Positions 1 through 5,240 of a stretch of DNA of 5,240 nucleotides are shown one piece after another. Positions within the stretch are counted from its first letter, which is position 1. Each line of letters opens with the position of its first letter. A model generated the notes under the pieces. It was not told the DNA's origin and did not search any database. It saw only the letters and a program-made list of their open reading frames with translations. The DNA is from Bacillota bacterium. GTDB lineage: Bacteria; Bacillota; Limnochordia; Darwinibacteriales; Darwinibacteriaceae. Where the stretch lies: contig JAAZLB010000180.1 of NCBI GenBank assembly GCA_012799535.1, positions 1 to 5,240 on the forward strand, in the 5' to 3' direction. Made by a program: the position numbers and the translations under genes.

Positions 1-501
1 GTAATGCTCTCCGGTGAAACCGCGATGGGTAAATATCCTGTGAAGGCAGTACAAGTAATGGACAAGATCGCCCGCCGCATGGAGCAAGTGATCGATTATC
101 CAGCCATCCTCAAAGAAAAAATGAACGAAGGTAGAACAGCTATTGATCAGGCTGTTTCCCTAGCGGCTTGCCAGGTGACCCAAGATTTGGAACTAGGGGT
201 CATCATCTGTTCTACATCTTCAGGTGCCACAGCCAGATCCATTTCCCAGAAGCGTCCGAAGGCTACCATTTTTGCCACTTCCCCTAACGAGCAAGTAGTT
301 AGGCAATTAGCCCTTTCTTGGGGCGTCTATCCTGTATTGGTGGAAAAAACAACCAAGATTGAAGTAGCTGTGGAAAATGCTATTCGGGAGGCTAAGAAGA
401 GGAATCTTGTTAATTCTGGCGATGTGGTCACTATTATCACCGGTGTGGTAATAGGTACCGCTGGCGGAACTAACATGTTGCAAGTGCATAAAGTTGATTA
501 A
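1..501 (+). CDS. pyk: Pyruvate kinase, C-terminal part (5' end outside window)
   Basis: Pyruvate kinase makes pyruvate and ATP from phosphoenolpyruvate and ADP, the last step of glycolysis, in the cytoplasm. The visible 166 residues begin inside the conserved VMLSGETAMGKYP segment near the end of the catalytic A domain and continue through the whole C domain. TSSGATARSISQKRP (about residues 71-85 of the visible part) corresponds to the loop that binds the sugar-phosphate effector in allosterically controlled pyruvate kinases. The end, GTAGGTNMLQVHKV, is the usual C-domain terminus, so this enzyme lacks the extra PEP-utiliser-like C-terminal domain found in Bacillus-type enzymes. The frame is open from base 1, and the first in-frame ATG at position 4 is internal, not a start. 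The stop is TAA at 499-501, and the next gene starts 41 bp later with no strong terminator between, so the two are probably co-transcribed. Identification is firm; the missing N-terminal part lies to the left. Confidence 0.97.
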   Translation, partial: VMLSGETAMGKYPVKAVQVMDKIARRMEQVIDYPAILKEKMNEGRTAIDQAVSLAACQVTQDLELGVIICSTSSGATARSISQKRPKATIFATSPNEQVVRQLALSWGVYPVLVEKTTKIEVAVENAIREAKKRNLVNSGDVVTIITGVVIGTAGGTNMLQVHKVD

Positions 502-542
502 TCGGTGTTGACTAACTTTTAGTCCAGATAGTAGGTGAACTT

Positions 543-1532
543 TTGAAAGTAGGAAAACTCTCAGGGGAACTACTACAGCAGATGGTACTGTCCACAATTC
601 GGTTTCAGCGGGAGGATGTCTTGGTCCACGCTGGCCTCGGTGAAGATTGCGCCGCGATCGATTTTGGGGACGAGGTTTGCTTAGTCTCTAGTGATCCGAT
701 CACAGGTGCAGTGGAGGGTATCGGTGAACTAGCGGTCCACGTAGCCTGTAATGATATTGCCGCCAATGGTGGAACCCCTGTAGGTGTACAAATTGTGCTG
801 TTACTTCCAGAACATATCGAACAAGAGCAAATCCATACAATTATGGAAGATATTCACAGAACGGCAGCAGAATTAGGGGTGGAAGTAATTGGCGGACACA
901 CAGAAGTTACTAGTAGGGTAAAGGACTGTGTGATCTCCGTAACCGCTATTGGGAGGGCGCCTAAGAGTGCTTATGTCACATCTTGCGGTGCCCAAATTGG
1001 CGATGATCTAGTAATTAGTAAAGGGGTGGCCATTGAGGCCACCGCTATTTTAGCCCGGGATTTTCACCATAAATTACCTTTTGCAATTATGGAAGAAGAA
1101 ATCCAAAGTTTTACAAAACAATTGTCAGTTGTACCAGAGGGCTTAATTGCCGCTGAATTTGGCGTAAATGCTATGCATGACATTACAGAGGGTGGCCTAT
1201 TAGGAGCGGTAAGGGAAGTCTGTCAAGCTTCCAAGGTAGGCGCGGAAGTGTGGGAAGAACAAGTTCCAGTGTTGCCTTTAACTAAGAAGATTGCTGAATA
1301 CCTCGAGCTTGATCCTTTAGCATTACTTTCTTCTGGCTCCATGCTCATGGTAACTTCCGATGGGAAAGGCTTGGTAGCAAGACTCGCTAAAGAGAAGATT
1401 CCCGCTTACATAGTGGGTAAGGTGACCGAAGGCAATATACCAGTTCTAGTACGTGAGACTGGAGAACGGGAACCTATCTCCACCCATGTAGAAGACGAAC
1501 TATGGAAGTTTTGGGCCCGAAAAGAAAGCTAA
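543..1532 (+). CDS. AIR synthase-related (PurM-fold, HypE-like) protein
   Basis: This 329-residue protein belongs to the PurM/AIR synthase superfamily, which includes PurM, PurL, ThiL, SelD and HypE: ATP-binding enzymes that usually activate a substrate by phosphorylation. Visible hallmarks in order are GEDCA (33-37) and SSDP (49-52), likely nucleotide/metal-binding acidic loops, HVACNDIAANGG (66-77), GGHTEV (117-122), ISKGVAIEATAIL (158-170) at the start of the second domain, HDITEGGLLG (212-221) and SSGSML near 264. Both the N- and C-terminal AIR synthase domains are therefore complete. It most resembles HypE-like proteins but ends in DELWKFWARKES, without the C-terminal cysteine that HypE needs to carry the thiocarboxamide/cyanide group, so it is unlikely to be a hydrogenase maturation HypE. 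The start is TTG at 543, supported by AGGTGA at 533-538 and by family alignment beginning there. It probably shares a transcript with the upstream pyruvate kinase gene. The substrate is unknown. Confidence 0.85.
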   Translation: MKVGKLSGELLQQMVLSTIRFQREDVLVHAGLGEDCAAIDFGDEVCLVSSDPITGAVEGIGELAVHVACNDIAANGGTPVGVQIVLLLPEHIEQEQIHTIMEDIHRTAAELGVEVIGGHTEVTSRVKDCVISVTAIGRAPKSAYVTSCGAQIGDDLVISKGVAIEATAILARDFHHKLPFAIMEEEIQSFTKQLSVVPEGLIAAEFGVNAMHDITEGGLLGAVREVCQASKVGAEVWEEQVPVLPLTKKIAEYLELDPLALLSSGSMLMVTSDGKGLVARLAKEKIPAYIVGKVTEGNIPVLVRETGEREPISTHVEDELWKFWARKES

Positions 1533-1557
1533 AAGGCCCCTTTATGGGGCTTTTGGT
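1532..1557 (+). terminator. Hairpin overlapping the stop codon of the AIR synthase-like gene, possible terminator
   Basis: A 9-bp stem (1532-1540 with 1546-1554, one G-U pair) closes a five-base TTTAT loop. The inner part is CCCC/GGGG and the outer part is A/T pairs. The 3' arm itself supplies TTTT, followed by GGTT, so the U-tract is short. This looks like a modest rho-independent terminator or attenuating hairpin. It may leave some read-through into the next gene, 76 bp beyond the stop codon. Confidence 0.6.
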
Positions 1558-1608
1558 TATGGTTCAAAGTAACAATTTTGAAAAAATACTCTTTATGGGG
1601 GCGCACTA

Positions 1609-2337
1609 ATGGAAGCCAATCCCGGCAAGCATTTGGAAGTTGAAATAGAAGGCAAATCTTATCTGCGGATACCAATTCGAACAGAGATTATCACAGCAGA
1701 TGATGATATTGTACAGATTGTGGAGACACACACGAAGGAACTTGTTGAAAAGGGAGATCTAGTAGTGGTCAGTGAAAAAGTAATTGCCATTACCCAAGGG
1801 CGTGCCTTTCGTCTAGATCAGATCGAACCTTCTGGTCTAGCGAGGTTTTTAAGTAAATTTGTCTATAAAAACCCCCATGGTATTGGGTTAGCCAGTCCTT
1901 ATACTATGGAGTTAGCCCTAAGGGAAGTGGGTAGATTTAAGATTATCTGGGCCGCCATGATTGCCGCGGTGGGCAAACTCTTTGGTATCAGGGGTCTTTT
2001 TTATCGTCTCTGTGGGGACAAGGCTAGAGCCATTGACGGCCCTTGTGATTACACTATTCCACCTTATAATAATTACGCGGTTTTGGGACCAGAACAACCT
2101 AATTTAGTGGCCCAAGAAATCAGCGCAGTTGTAGGGTGTGCGGTTGCAGTAATTGATGCCAACGATTTAGGTGTCAATATCTTGGGTGTATCTAGCTCCG
2201 AGGTTGATGTGGACCTATTAGAGAAACTACTTAAGGATAATCCTCTGGGGCAGTCTGCAGAACAGACTCCTGTGGGCATTATTCGTCAAGTGGCAGAAAA
2301 GAGTCTAGTGGGAGCGGGGGTTGGATCGGGAAGATAG
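1609..2337 (+). CDS. CofE-like F420-0:gamma-glutamyl ligase family protein, function unknown
   Basis: This 242-residue protein has the coenzyme F420-0:L-glutamate ligase (CofE/FbiB N-terminal) fold. Conserved blocks are GDLVVVSEKVIAITQGRA (49-66), the family's early GD...SEK...GR signature, KLFGIRG (123-129), IDGPCDYTIPPYNNY (142-156), VIDANDLGVNILG (181-193) and DNPLGQS (210-216). The last four blocks are typical of the short stand-alone homologues found in many Bacillota. Those homologues differ in the second half from archaeal CofE, which adds glutamates to F420-0 using GTP. No other F420 gene is in the window, so an F420 role is not supported; amide-bond formation is only a family-based guess. 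A hydrophobic stretch at about 112-134 is probably a buried helix, not a membrane anchor. The ATG at 1609 follows GGGGG at 1597-1601 with 7-base spacing. The gene lies between the hairpin at 1532 and the tRNA terminator at 2341, so it may be its own transcript or receive read-through from upstream. Confidence 0.85.
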   Translation: MEANPGKHLEVEIEGKSYLRIPIRTEIITADDDIVQIVETHTKELVEKGDLVVVSEKVIAITQGRAFRLDQIEPSGLARFLSKFVYKNPHGIGLASPYTMELALREVGRFKIIWAAMIAAVGKLFGIRGLFYRLCGDKARAIDGPCDYTIPPYNNYAVLGPEQPNLVAQEISAVVGCAVAVIDANDLGVNILGVSSSEVDVDLLEKLLKDNPLGQSAEQTPVGIIRQVAEKSLVGAGVGSGR

Positions 2338-2340
2338 AAC

Positions 2341-2367
2341 AAAAAACAACACCTTAAAGGTGTTGTT
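2341..2367 (-). terminator. Rho-independent terminator of the tRNA-Leu gene (possibly bidirectional)
   Basis: A 9-bp stem (2345-2353 with 2359-2367) closes a five-base loop. Read on the minus strand, GGTGTTGTT runs straight into a run of T (complement of the A tract at 2341-2346), a textbook terminator lying 12 bases beyond the tRNA CCA end. On the plus strand the hairpin follows the CofE-like stop codon by a few bases but lacks a good U-tract, so its effect on that gene is weaker. Confidence 0.85.
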
Positions 2368-2379
2368 AGAGTTTTACGC

Positions 2380-2465
2380 TGGTGCCGAAGGAGGGAGTCG
2401 AACCCTCACGGGCGAAGCCCACACGATTTTGAGTCGTGCGTGTATGCCAATTCCACCACTTCGGC
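2380..2465 (-). tRNA. tRNA-Leu, anticodon CAA, CCA end encoded
   Basis: On the minus strand this forms a complete class II tRNA of 86 bases including CCA. The acceptor stem is GCCGAAG (2465-2459) with CTTCGGC (2390-2384), followed by discriminator A and an encoded CCA at 2382-2380. The short D stem is GTG/CAC. The anticodon stem is CACGA/TCGTG around the loop CTCAAAA, placing anticodon CAA at 2431-2429, which reads the UUG leucine codon. The long variable arm (GGGC-TTC-GCCC stem-loop), characteristic of Leu/Ser/Tyr tRNAs, and the T arm GAGGG-TTCGACT-CCCTC are intact. The gene stands alone, with its own promoter and terminator, and is divergent from the perR-like gene. Confidence 0.97.
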
Positions 2466-2490
2466 TTGTTTTTAGCTTATAACATAGTTT

Positions 2491-2519
2491 ATAATACCAC
2501 GAAGCAGGCGGTTTTGCAA
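2491..2519 (-). promoter_or_regulatory. Promoter of tRNA-Leu
   Basis: On the minus strand there is a -35 box TTGCAA (2519-2514), a 17-base spacer and a -10 box TATTAT (2496-2491), preceded by TGG as an extended -10 element. The predicted start is near 2484, about 19 bases upstream of the mature tRNA 5' end. Its -35 box lies 13 bp from the -35 box of the divergent perR promoter. Confidence 0.75.
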
Positions 2520-2532
2520 GCACTTTTTAACC

Positions 2533-2560
2533 TTGACTTTAGGCTCGTTCGTGATAAAAT
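2533..2560 (+). promoter_or_regulatory. Promoter of the perR-like gene
   Basis: The -35 box TTGACT (2533-2538) and -10 box TAAAAT (2555-2560) are separated by 16 bases. TGA immediately before the -10 gives an extended -10 element. The predicted start is near 2567, giving a leader of about 34 bases before the GTG start codon. Confidence 0.75.
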
Positions 2561-2580
2561 AATAAGCAGAATTCTTATTA
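2560..2580 (+). promoter_or_regulatory. Palindrome at the perR transcription start, candidate autoregulatory operator
   Basis: TAATAAG (2560-2566) and CTTATTA (2574-2580) are perfect inverted repeats around seven bases. An overlapping palindrome AGAATTCT (2568-2575) sits slightly off centre. The element begins at the end of the -10 box and covers the predicted start, where a bound repressor would block transcription. Fur-family regulators often control themselves through AT-rich palindromes of this kind. It does not match the Bacillus Per box (7-1-7 with TTATAAT half-sites), so assignment to the adjacent regulator is inference. Confidence 0.45.
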
Positions 2581-2587
2581 ATGATCT

Positions 2588-2592
2588 GGAGG
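2588..2592 (+). promoter_or_regulatory. Ribosome binding site that fixes the perR start
   Basis: GGAGG lies 8 bases before GTG at 2601. It supports the short start over the upstream in-frame codons, which extend back through the promoter and into the tRNA gene. Confidence 0.85.
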
Positions 2593-2600
2593 AATTGCTA

Positions 2601-3014
2601 GTGAAGCCTAAAGGATTTGTGAGACGGACTAGGCAAAGGGAAATCATCTTGGAGGTCCTCCGGGGCACAGATTGTCACCCCACCGCTGACTGGGTCTATC
2701 AAGAAGTTCGCAAGGAGATGCCCCATGTCAGTCTAGGTACTATATATCGTAACTTAAAGACCTTAAGTGAGCATGGCGAGATTCAAGAACTGGCCTTCGG
2801 TAGCACCCATTCTCGCTTTGATGCTAAGGCACATAGTCACTACCATTTTGTGTGTGAGAGTTGCGGTGCCATTGATGATTTAGATATGGACACCATGGAA
2901 GAACTTGAAGAACGGGTAGAAAGACTTGGCGGCTACCATGTGAAAAGCCACCGCCTAGAATTCTATGGTCTTTGTCCCGATTGTCTAGGTGAACAGAAAG
3001 CGAAAGCCAATTAA
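2601..3014 (+). CDS. perR: PerR-type Fur family transcriptional regulator
   Basis: This is a 137-residue metal-dependent DNA-binding repressor. The N-terminal winged helix spans roughly residues 8-75, with the recognition helix around SLGTIYRNLKTL (44-55), and the C-terminal dimerisation/metal domain follows. Aligned to Bacillus subtilis PerR with a constant offset of 11, all five regulatory metal ligands are present: H26, D74, H80, H82 and D93 (H37, D85, H91, H93, D104 in PerR). The structural zinc cysteines C85, C88, C125 and C128 are also present. The aspartate at the D104 position favours PerR over Fur, which has glutamate there. PerR senses peroxide through Fe-catalysed oxidation of its histidines and derepresses peroxide and iron-storage genes. 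The GTG start at 2601 is set by GGAGG at 2588 and by family length; the frame stays open to 2436, but that would run through the tRNA and promoter. The gene is monocistronic between its promoter and the terminator at 3030. No catalase, rubrerythrin or ferritin gene is adjacent here, so target genes cannot be read from context. Confidence 0.88.
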   Translation: MKPKGFVRRTRQREIILEVLRGTDCHPTADWVYQEVRKEMPHVSLGTIYRNLKTLSEHGEIQELAFGSTHSRFDAKAHSHYHFVCESCGAIDDLDMDTMEELEERVERLGGYHVKSHRLEFYGLCPDCLGEQKAKAN

Positions 3015-3029
3015 GTTTAACTAAATTAG

Positions 3030-3061
3030 TCTGGGTATCCTAAGGAGACCCAGATTTTTTT
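3030..3061 (+). terminator. Rho-independent terminator after perR
   Basis: TCTGGGT (3030-3036) pairs with ACCCAGA (3048-3054). Inside, TCC and GGA pair around a TAA loop after one A/G mismatch. Seven T follow at 3055-3061. It starts 15 bases after the perR stop codon and ends just before the nrdJ -35 box, separating the two transcription units. Confidence 0.92.
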
Positions 3062-3062
3062 A

Positions 3063-3091
3063 TGGACAGTATGCACTATATCTAGTATAAT
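3063..3091 (+). promoter_or_regulatory. Promoter of nrdJ
   Basis: The -35 box TGGACA (3063-3068) is 17 bases from a perfect -10 box TATAAT (3086-3091). A second, overlapping TATAAT at 3091-3096 could allow a shifted start. The predicted start is near 3098, leaving a leader of about 38 bases, too short to hold a cobalamin riboswitch. Confidence 0.8.
3073..3088 (+). promoter_or_regulatory. NrdR box 1 (candidate)
   Basis: GCACTATATCTAGTAT matches the NrdR-box consensus acaCwAtATaTwGtgt at 13 of 16 positions, including the symmetric C-A and T-G core. It covers the promoter spacer and the first bases of the -10 box, so NrdR bound here would block RNA polymerase. Confidence 0.75.
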
Positions 3092-3103
3092 ATAATAGTT
3101 ATA

Positions 3104-3119
3104 GTACGATTGATTGTAT
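3104..3119 (+). promoter_or_regulatory. NrdR box 2 (candidate)
   Basis: GTACGATTGATTGTAT matches the NrdR consensus at 10 of 16 positions and keeps the core as a palindrome, TAC-n-AT-TG-AT-n-GTA. Its centre is 31 bp from the centre of box 1, the known spacing for paired NrdR boxes (about three helical turns). It lies between the predicted start and the ribosome binding site. Confidence 0.65.
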
Positions 3120-3120
3120 A

Positions 3121-3126
3121 GGGAGG
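3121..3126 (+). promoter_or_regulatory. Ribosome binding site of nrdJ
   Basis: GGGAGG sits 9 bases before the GTG start at 3136, directly after NrdR box 2. It supports GTG as the start although no ATG is near. Confidence 0.8.
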
Positions 3127-3135
3127 AAGAAGAAG

Positions 3136-5240
3136 GTGCAATTATCTGATAATGCCCGTACGGTATTGGAACGCCGGTACTTAGCTAAAGTTGATAACGA
3201 AGTAATAGAAACACCCGAGGATATGCTCAGAAGGGTGGCCAAGAACATCGCCCAAGTGGAAACAGATCCCATCTGGGAAGAGAAGTTTTTTGAGGTCATG
3301 GATAATCTCGAGTTTTTACCTAATAGCCCTACCCTTATGAACGCTGGCCGAGAATTACAACAACTATCTGCCTGTTTCGTCCTTCCTGTGGAAGACTCTA
3401 TGGAGGGGATTTTTGAAACCTTAAAAAACACCGCATTGATTCAAAAATCTGGTGGTGGAACTGGATTTAGCTTCTCTCGCCTTCGTCCCAACTCGGATCT
3501 AGTGAGTTCAACAGGGGGAGTGGCTAGTGGACCGGTTTCTTTTATGAAGTGTTATAACGCGGCCACAGATGCCATTAAACAAGGGGGTACCCGTAGGGGG
3601 GCTAATATGGGTATCTTGCGGGTAGACCATCCTGATATTTTAGAGTTTATTCAGTGTAAAGAAGATACAAACCAAATCACCAACTTCAATATCTCAGTGG
3701 CGCTCACAGAGGAGTTCATGGAAGCGGTGTTTGCCGATGAAATGTACGAAATTATTAACCCTCGGACGAAAGCGGTGGTGGGCGAGGAAAATGCTCGGGA
3801 AGTGTTCGAGCTAATCGTGGAGATGGCTTGGAAAAACGGGGAACCAGGTATCGTTTTCCTCGACCGGATCAACCGGGATAACCCTACACCCCATGTTGGT
3901 GAGATTGAAGCGACTAACCCTTGCGGTGAACAACCCCTTTTACCCAACGAGAGTTGCAACCTAGGCTCCATTAACCTAGCTAAAATGGCCAAATTAGAGG
4001 GAGATCAGTGGGTGGTTAACTGGGATCGCCTCCAGGAAGTAGTAGAAATTGGGGTACGCTTTTTAGATAATGTCATTGAAGTTAACAATTATCCCATTTT
4101 AGAAATTGAAGAAATGACCAAAGCCAACCGGAAAATCGGTCTTGGTGTAATGGGTTTTGCCGATTTGTTAATGCGTCTAGGCATCCCGTATAACAGCGAA
4201 GAAGGGGTAGAATTAGGCCGTGAAATTATGCGCTTCATTCAAACTACCGGTCATGAAGCATCTTCAGCGTTAGGTGCGGAGCGGGGTTCCTTCCCTAATT
4301 ATCCAGGTAGTATTTTTGAGTCAACTGGCAAGCCTATGCGGAATGCCACCGTGACTACCATTGCCCCAACTGGCACCATCTCAATCATTGCCGGTTGTTC
4401 TAGTGGAGTGGAGCCAATTTTTGCTTTAGCCTTTACCCGTAATGTTATGGATGATGATCGCCTCATTGAGGTAAACCCCCAGTTTGAAGAAATTCTTAGA
4501 GAGACTGGGCTTCACACCCCTGAATTGATTGAAAAAGTGGCTCAAAAGGGCAATGTGCTGGGTATAGAAGAAATTCCTGAAGATTTACGGAAAGCCTTTG
4601 TTACTGCTTATGAAGTGAGTCCTGAATGGCATATCCGCATGCAAGCAGCTTTTCAAGAACATACAGATAACGCAGTGAGTAAAACCGTCAATTTCCCGAA
4701 AGAGGCCACCAAAGAAGATATTCAAGAAGTGTATCAACTCGCCTATGAACTTGGCTGTAAAGGTGTTACCGTCTATCGAGCAGGTTCTCGGGAAGGGGAA
4801 GTGCTCACAGTAGGGCACAACAAAGAAGAGGAAAGAGTTGAGGTTGCCTCGGCCCAAAAGCCCCATCCTAGAAGGCGACCCATGGTGACGACAGGACAAA
4901 CGGTGCGCATCAAGACCGGTTGTGGCTCCCTTTATGTGACTATAAATGAAGATGAACAGGGAATTTGCGAAGTTTTCACCACCATTGGCAAAGCTGGTGG
5001 TTGTGCAGGTGCTTTCTCAGAGGCTACTGCTCGCTTAATTTCCCTATCTTTACGTTCTGGCGTAGAACCGCATCAAGTGGTGAAGCAGCTTAAGGGTATT
5101 CGTTGCCCCCATCCTATTTGGCAAGATGGTCAACAGGTTCTTTCTTGCCCAGATGCCATCGCCCAGGTTTTGGATCGCTATCTGCAGCAAAACGGAGTTA
5201 GAGGCAATGGTAACAGTACGAATAGTGACCATAGCTCTAA
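3136..5240 (+). CDS. nrdJ: Adenosylcobalamin-dependent (class II) ribonucleoside-diphosphate reductase, 3' end outside window
   Basis: Class II ribonucleotide reductase converts ribonucleotides to deoxyribonucleotides using a radical generated from adenosylcobalamin, with or without oxygen, and needs no small subunit. The reading frame is open for 701 codons to the window edge. It starts directly with the barrel N-terminal domain (LSDNARTVLERRYL, 3-16), with no ATP-cone in front, so dATP activity control may be absent. FLPNSPTLMNAG is at 60-71. C80 in LSACFVLP and C274 in ESCNLGS are the expected redox pair. The catalytic NPCGE (261-265) carries N261, the thiyl-radical C263 and E265; C263 and C274 keep the 11-residue spacing of the Thermotoga enzyme. 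APTGTIS (410-416) is the phosphate-binding loop. KGVTVYRAGSR follows at 542-552, then a charged, variable linker (about 555-582) and the C-terminal TSCPD-type domain with C596, C623, C657 and C671. From about 687 the chain becomes an N/S/G-rich linker, after which a terminal CxxC electron-transfer tail is expected beyond the edge. The GTG start is supported by GGGAGG at 3121. Confidence 0.95.
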   Translation, partial: MQLSDNARTVLERRYLAKVDNEVIETPEDMLRRVAKNIAQVETDPIWEEKFFEVMDNLEFLPNSPTLMNAGRELQQLSACFVLPVEDSMEGIFETLKNTALIQKSGGGTGFSFSRLRPNSDLVSSTGGVASGPVSFMKCYNAATDAIKQGGTRRGANMGILRVDHPDILEFIQCKEDTNQITNFNISVALTEEFMEAVFADEMYEIINPRTKAVVGEENAREVFELIVEMAWKNGEPGIVFLDRINRDNPTPHVGEIEATNPCGEQPLLPNESCNLGSINLAKMAKLEGDQWVVNWDRLQEVVEIGVRFLDNVIEVNNYPILEIEEMTKANRKIGLGVMGFADLLMRLGIPYNSEEGVELGREIMRFIQTTGHEASSALGAERGSFPNYPGSIFESTGKPMRNATVTTIAPTGTISIIAGCSSGVEPIFALAFTRNVMDDDRLIEVNPQFEEILRETGLHTPELIEKVAQKGNVLGIEEIPEDLRKAFVTAYEVSPEWHIRMQAAFQEHTDNAVSKTVNFPKEATKEDIQEVYQLAYELGCKGVTVYRAGSREGEVLTVGHNKEEERVEVASAQKPHPRRRPMVTTGQTVRIKTGCGSLYVTINEDEQGICEVFTTIGKAGGCAGAFSEATARLISLSLRSGVEPHQVVKQLKGIRCPHPIWQDGQQVLSCPDAIAQVLDRYLQQNGVRGNGNSTNSDHSS

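Noticed and set aside
510..524. GACTAA-CTT-TTAGTC hairpin between pyk and the AIR synthase-like gene as a terminator
   Set aside because: The stem is only six mostly A/T pairs and no T-run follows, so it is unlikely to terminate transcription.
1563..1592. Promoter for the CofE-like gene (TTCAAA and TACTCT)
   Set aside because: Both boxes are poor, the spacing is off, and the -10 lies almost on the ribosome binding site.
1595..1609. Four-codon leader ORF (ATG to TAA) overlapping the CofE-like start as TAATG
   Set aside because: It has no ribosome binding site of its own and its GGG is the likely Shine-Dalgarno of the real gene; chance is the simplest explanation.
2436..2600. N-terminal extension of the Fur-family frame by 55 codons
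   Set aside because: It would begin inside the tRNA-Leu gene and run through both promoters and the palindrome. The GTG at 2601 has an ideal GGAGG and gives the normal PerR length.
3062..3135. Cobalamin riboswitch ahead of the B12-dependent reductase
   Set aside because: The space between the terminator and the GTG start is only about 75 bases and is filled by promoter and NrdR boxes. There is no room for the roughly 200-base structure.
3099..3992. Minus-strand open frames at 3099-3431 and 3651-3992 (and similar ones at 307-597, 2073-2279, 4585-4899 and 5050-5232)
   Set aside because: They lie antisense to well-conserved genes, have no recognisable motifs, and are explained by the codon pattern of the opposite strand.

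Overview
The window reads as a chromosomal stretch of an anaerobic or microaerophilic member of the Bacillota (Firmicutes), probably from a clostridial-type lineage. This is inferred from the strong GGAGG-type ribosome binding sites, frequent TTG and GTG starts, sigma-A-like promoters, rho-independent terminators, a PerR-type regulator and a class II (adenosylcobalamin-dependent) ribonucleotide reductase. I cannot name a species. No mobile element, CRISPR array or obvious foreign DNA is visible, and the coding style is uniform throughout.

Layout, left to right. Positions 1-501 are the 3' end of a pyruvate kinase gene. A TTG-started gene for an AIR-synthase/HypE-like (PurM-fold) protein follows 41 bp later, probably in the same transcript, and ends at a hairpin overlapping its stop codon. 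Next is a 242-residue protein of the F420-0:gamma-glutamyl ligase (CofE-like) family, in a stand-alone form whose role outside F420 biosynthesis is not established. A tRNA-Leu(CAA) gene lies on the minus strand, with its own promoter and a strong terminator directly behind the CofE-like gene. Divergent from it is a Fur-family gene with every metal ligand expected of PerR, preceded by a good promoter and a 21-bp palindrome at the predicted transcription start. After a clear terminator comes a class II ribonucleotide reductase gene (nrdJ), the largest gene here, which stays open to the right edge.

The best regulatory result is upstream of nrdJ. Two NrdR-box-like palindromes have centres exactly 31 bp apart. 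One covers the -10 region and the other lies between the transcription start and the ribosome binding site, which is the geometry known for NrdR repression. The perR promoter palindrome suggests autoregulation, though it is not a textbook Per box.

The region is mostly housekeeping: glycolysis, tRNA, peroxide/metal response and deoxyribonucleotide supply. The only proteins of really unknown role are the neighbouring AIR-synthase-like and CofE-like ones. I see no convincing evidence of a wholly new system.
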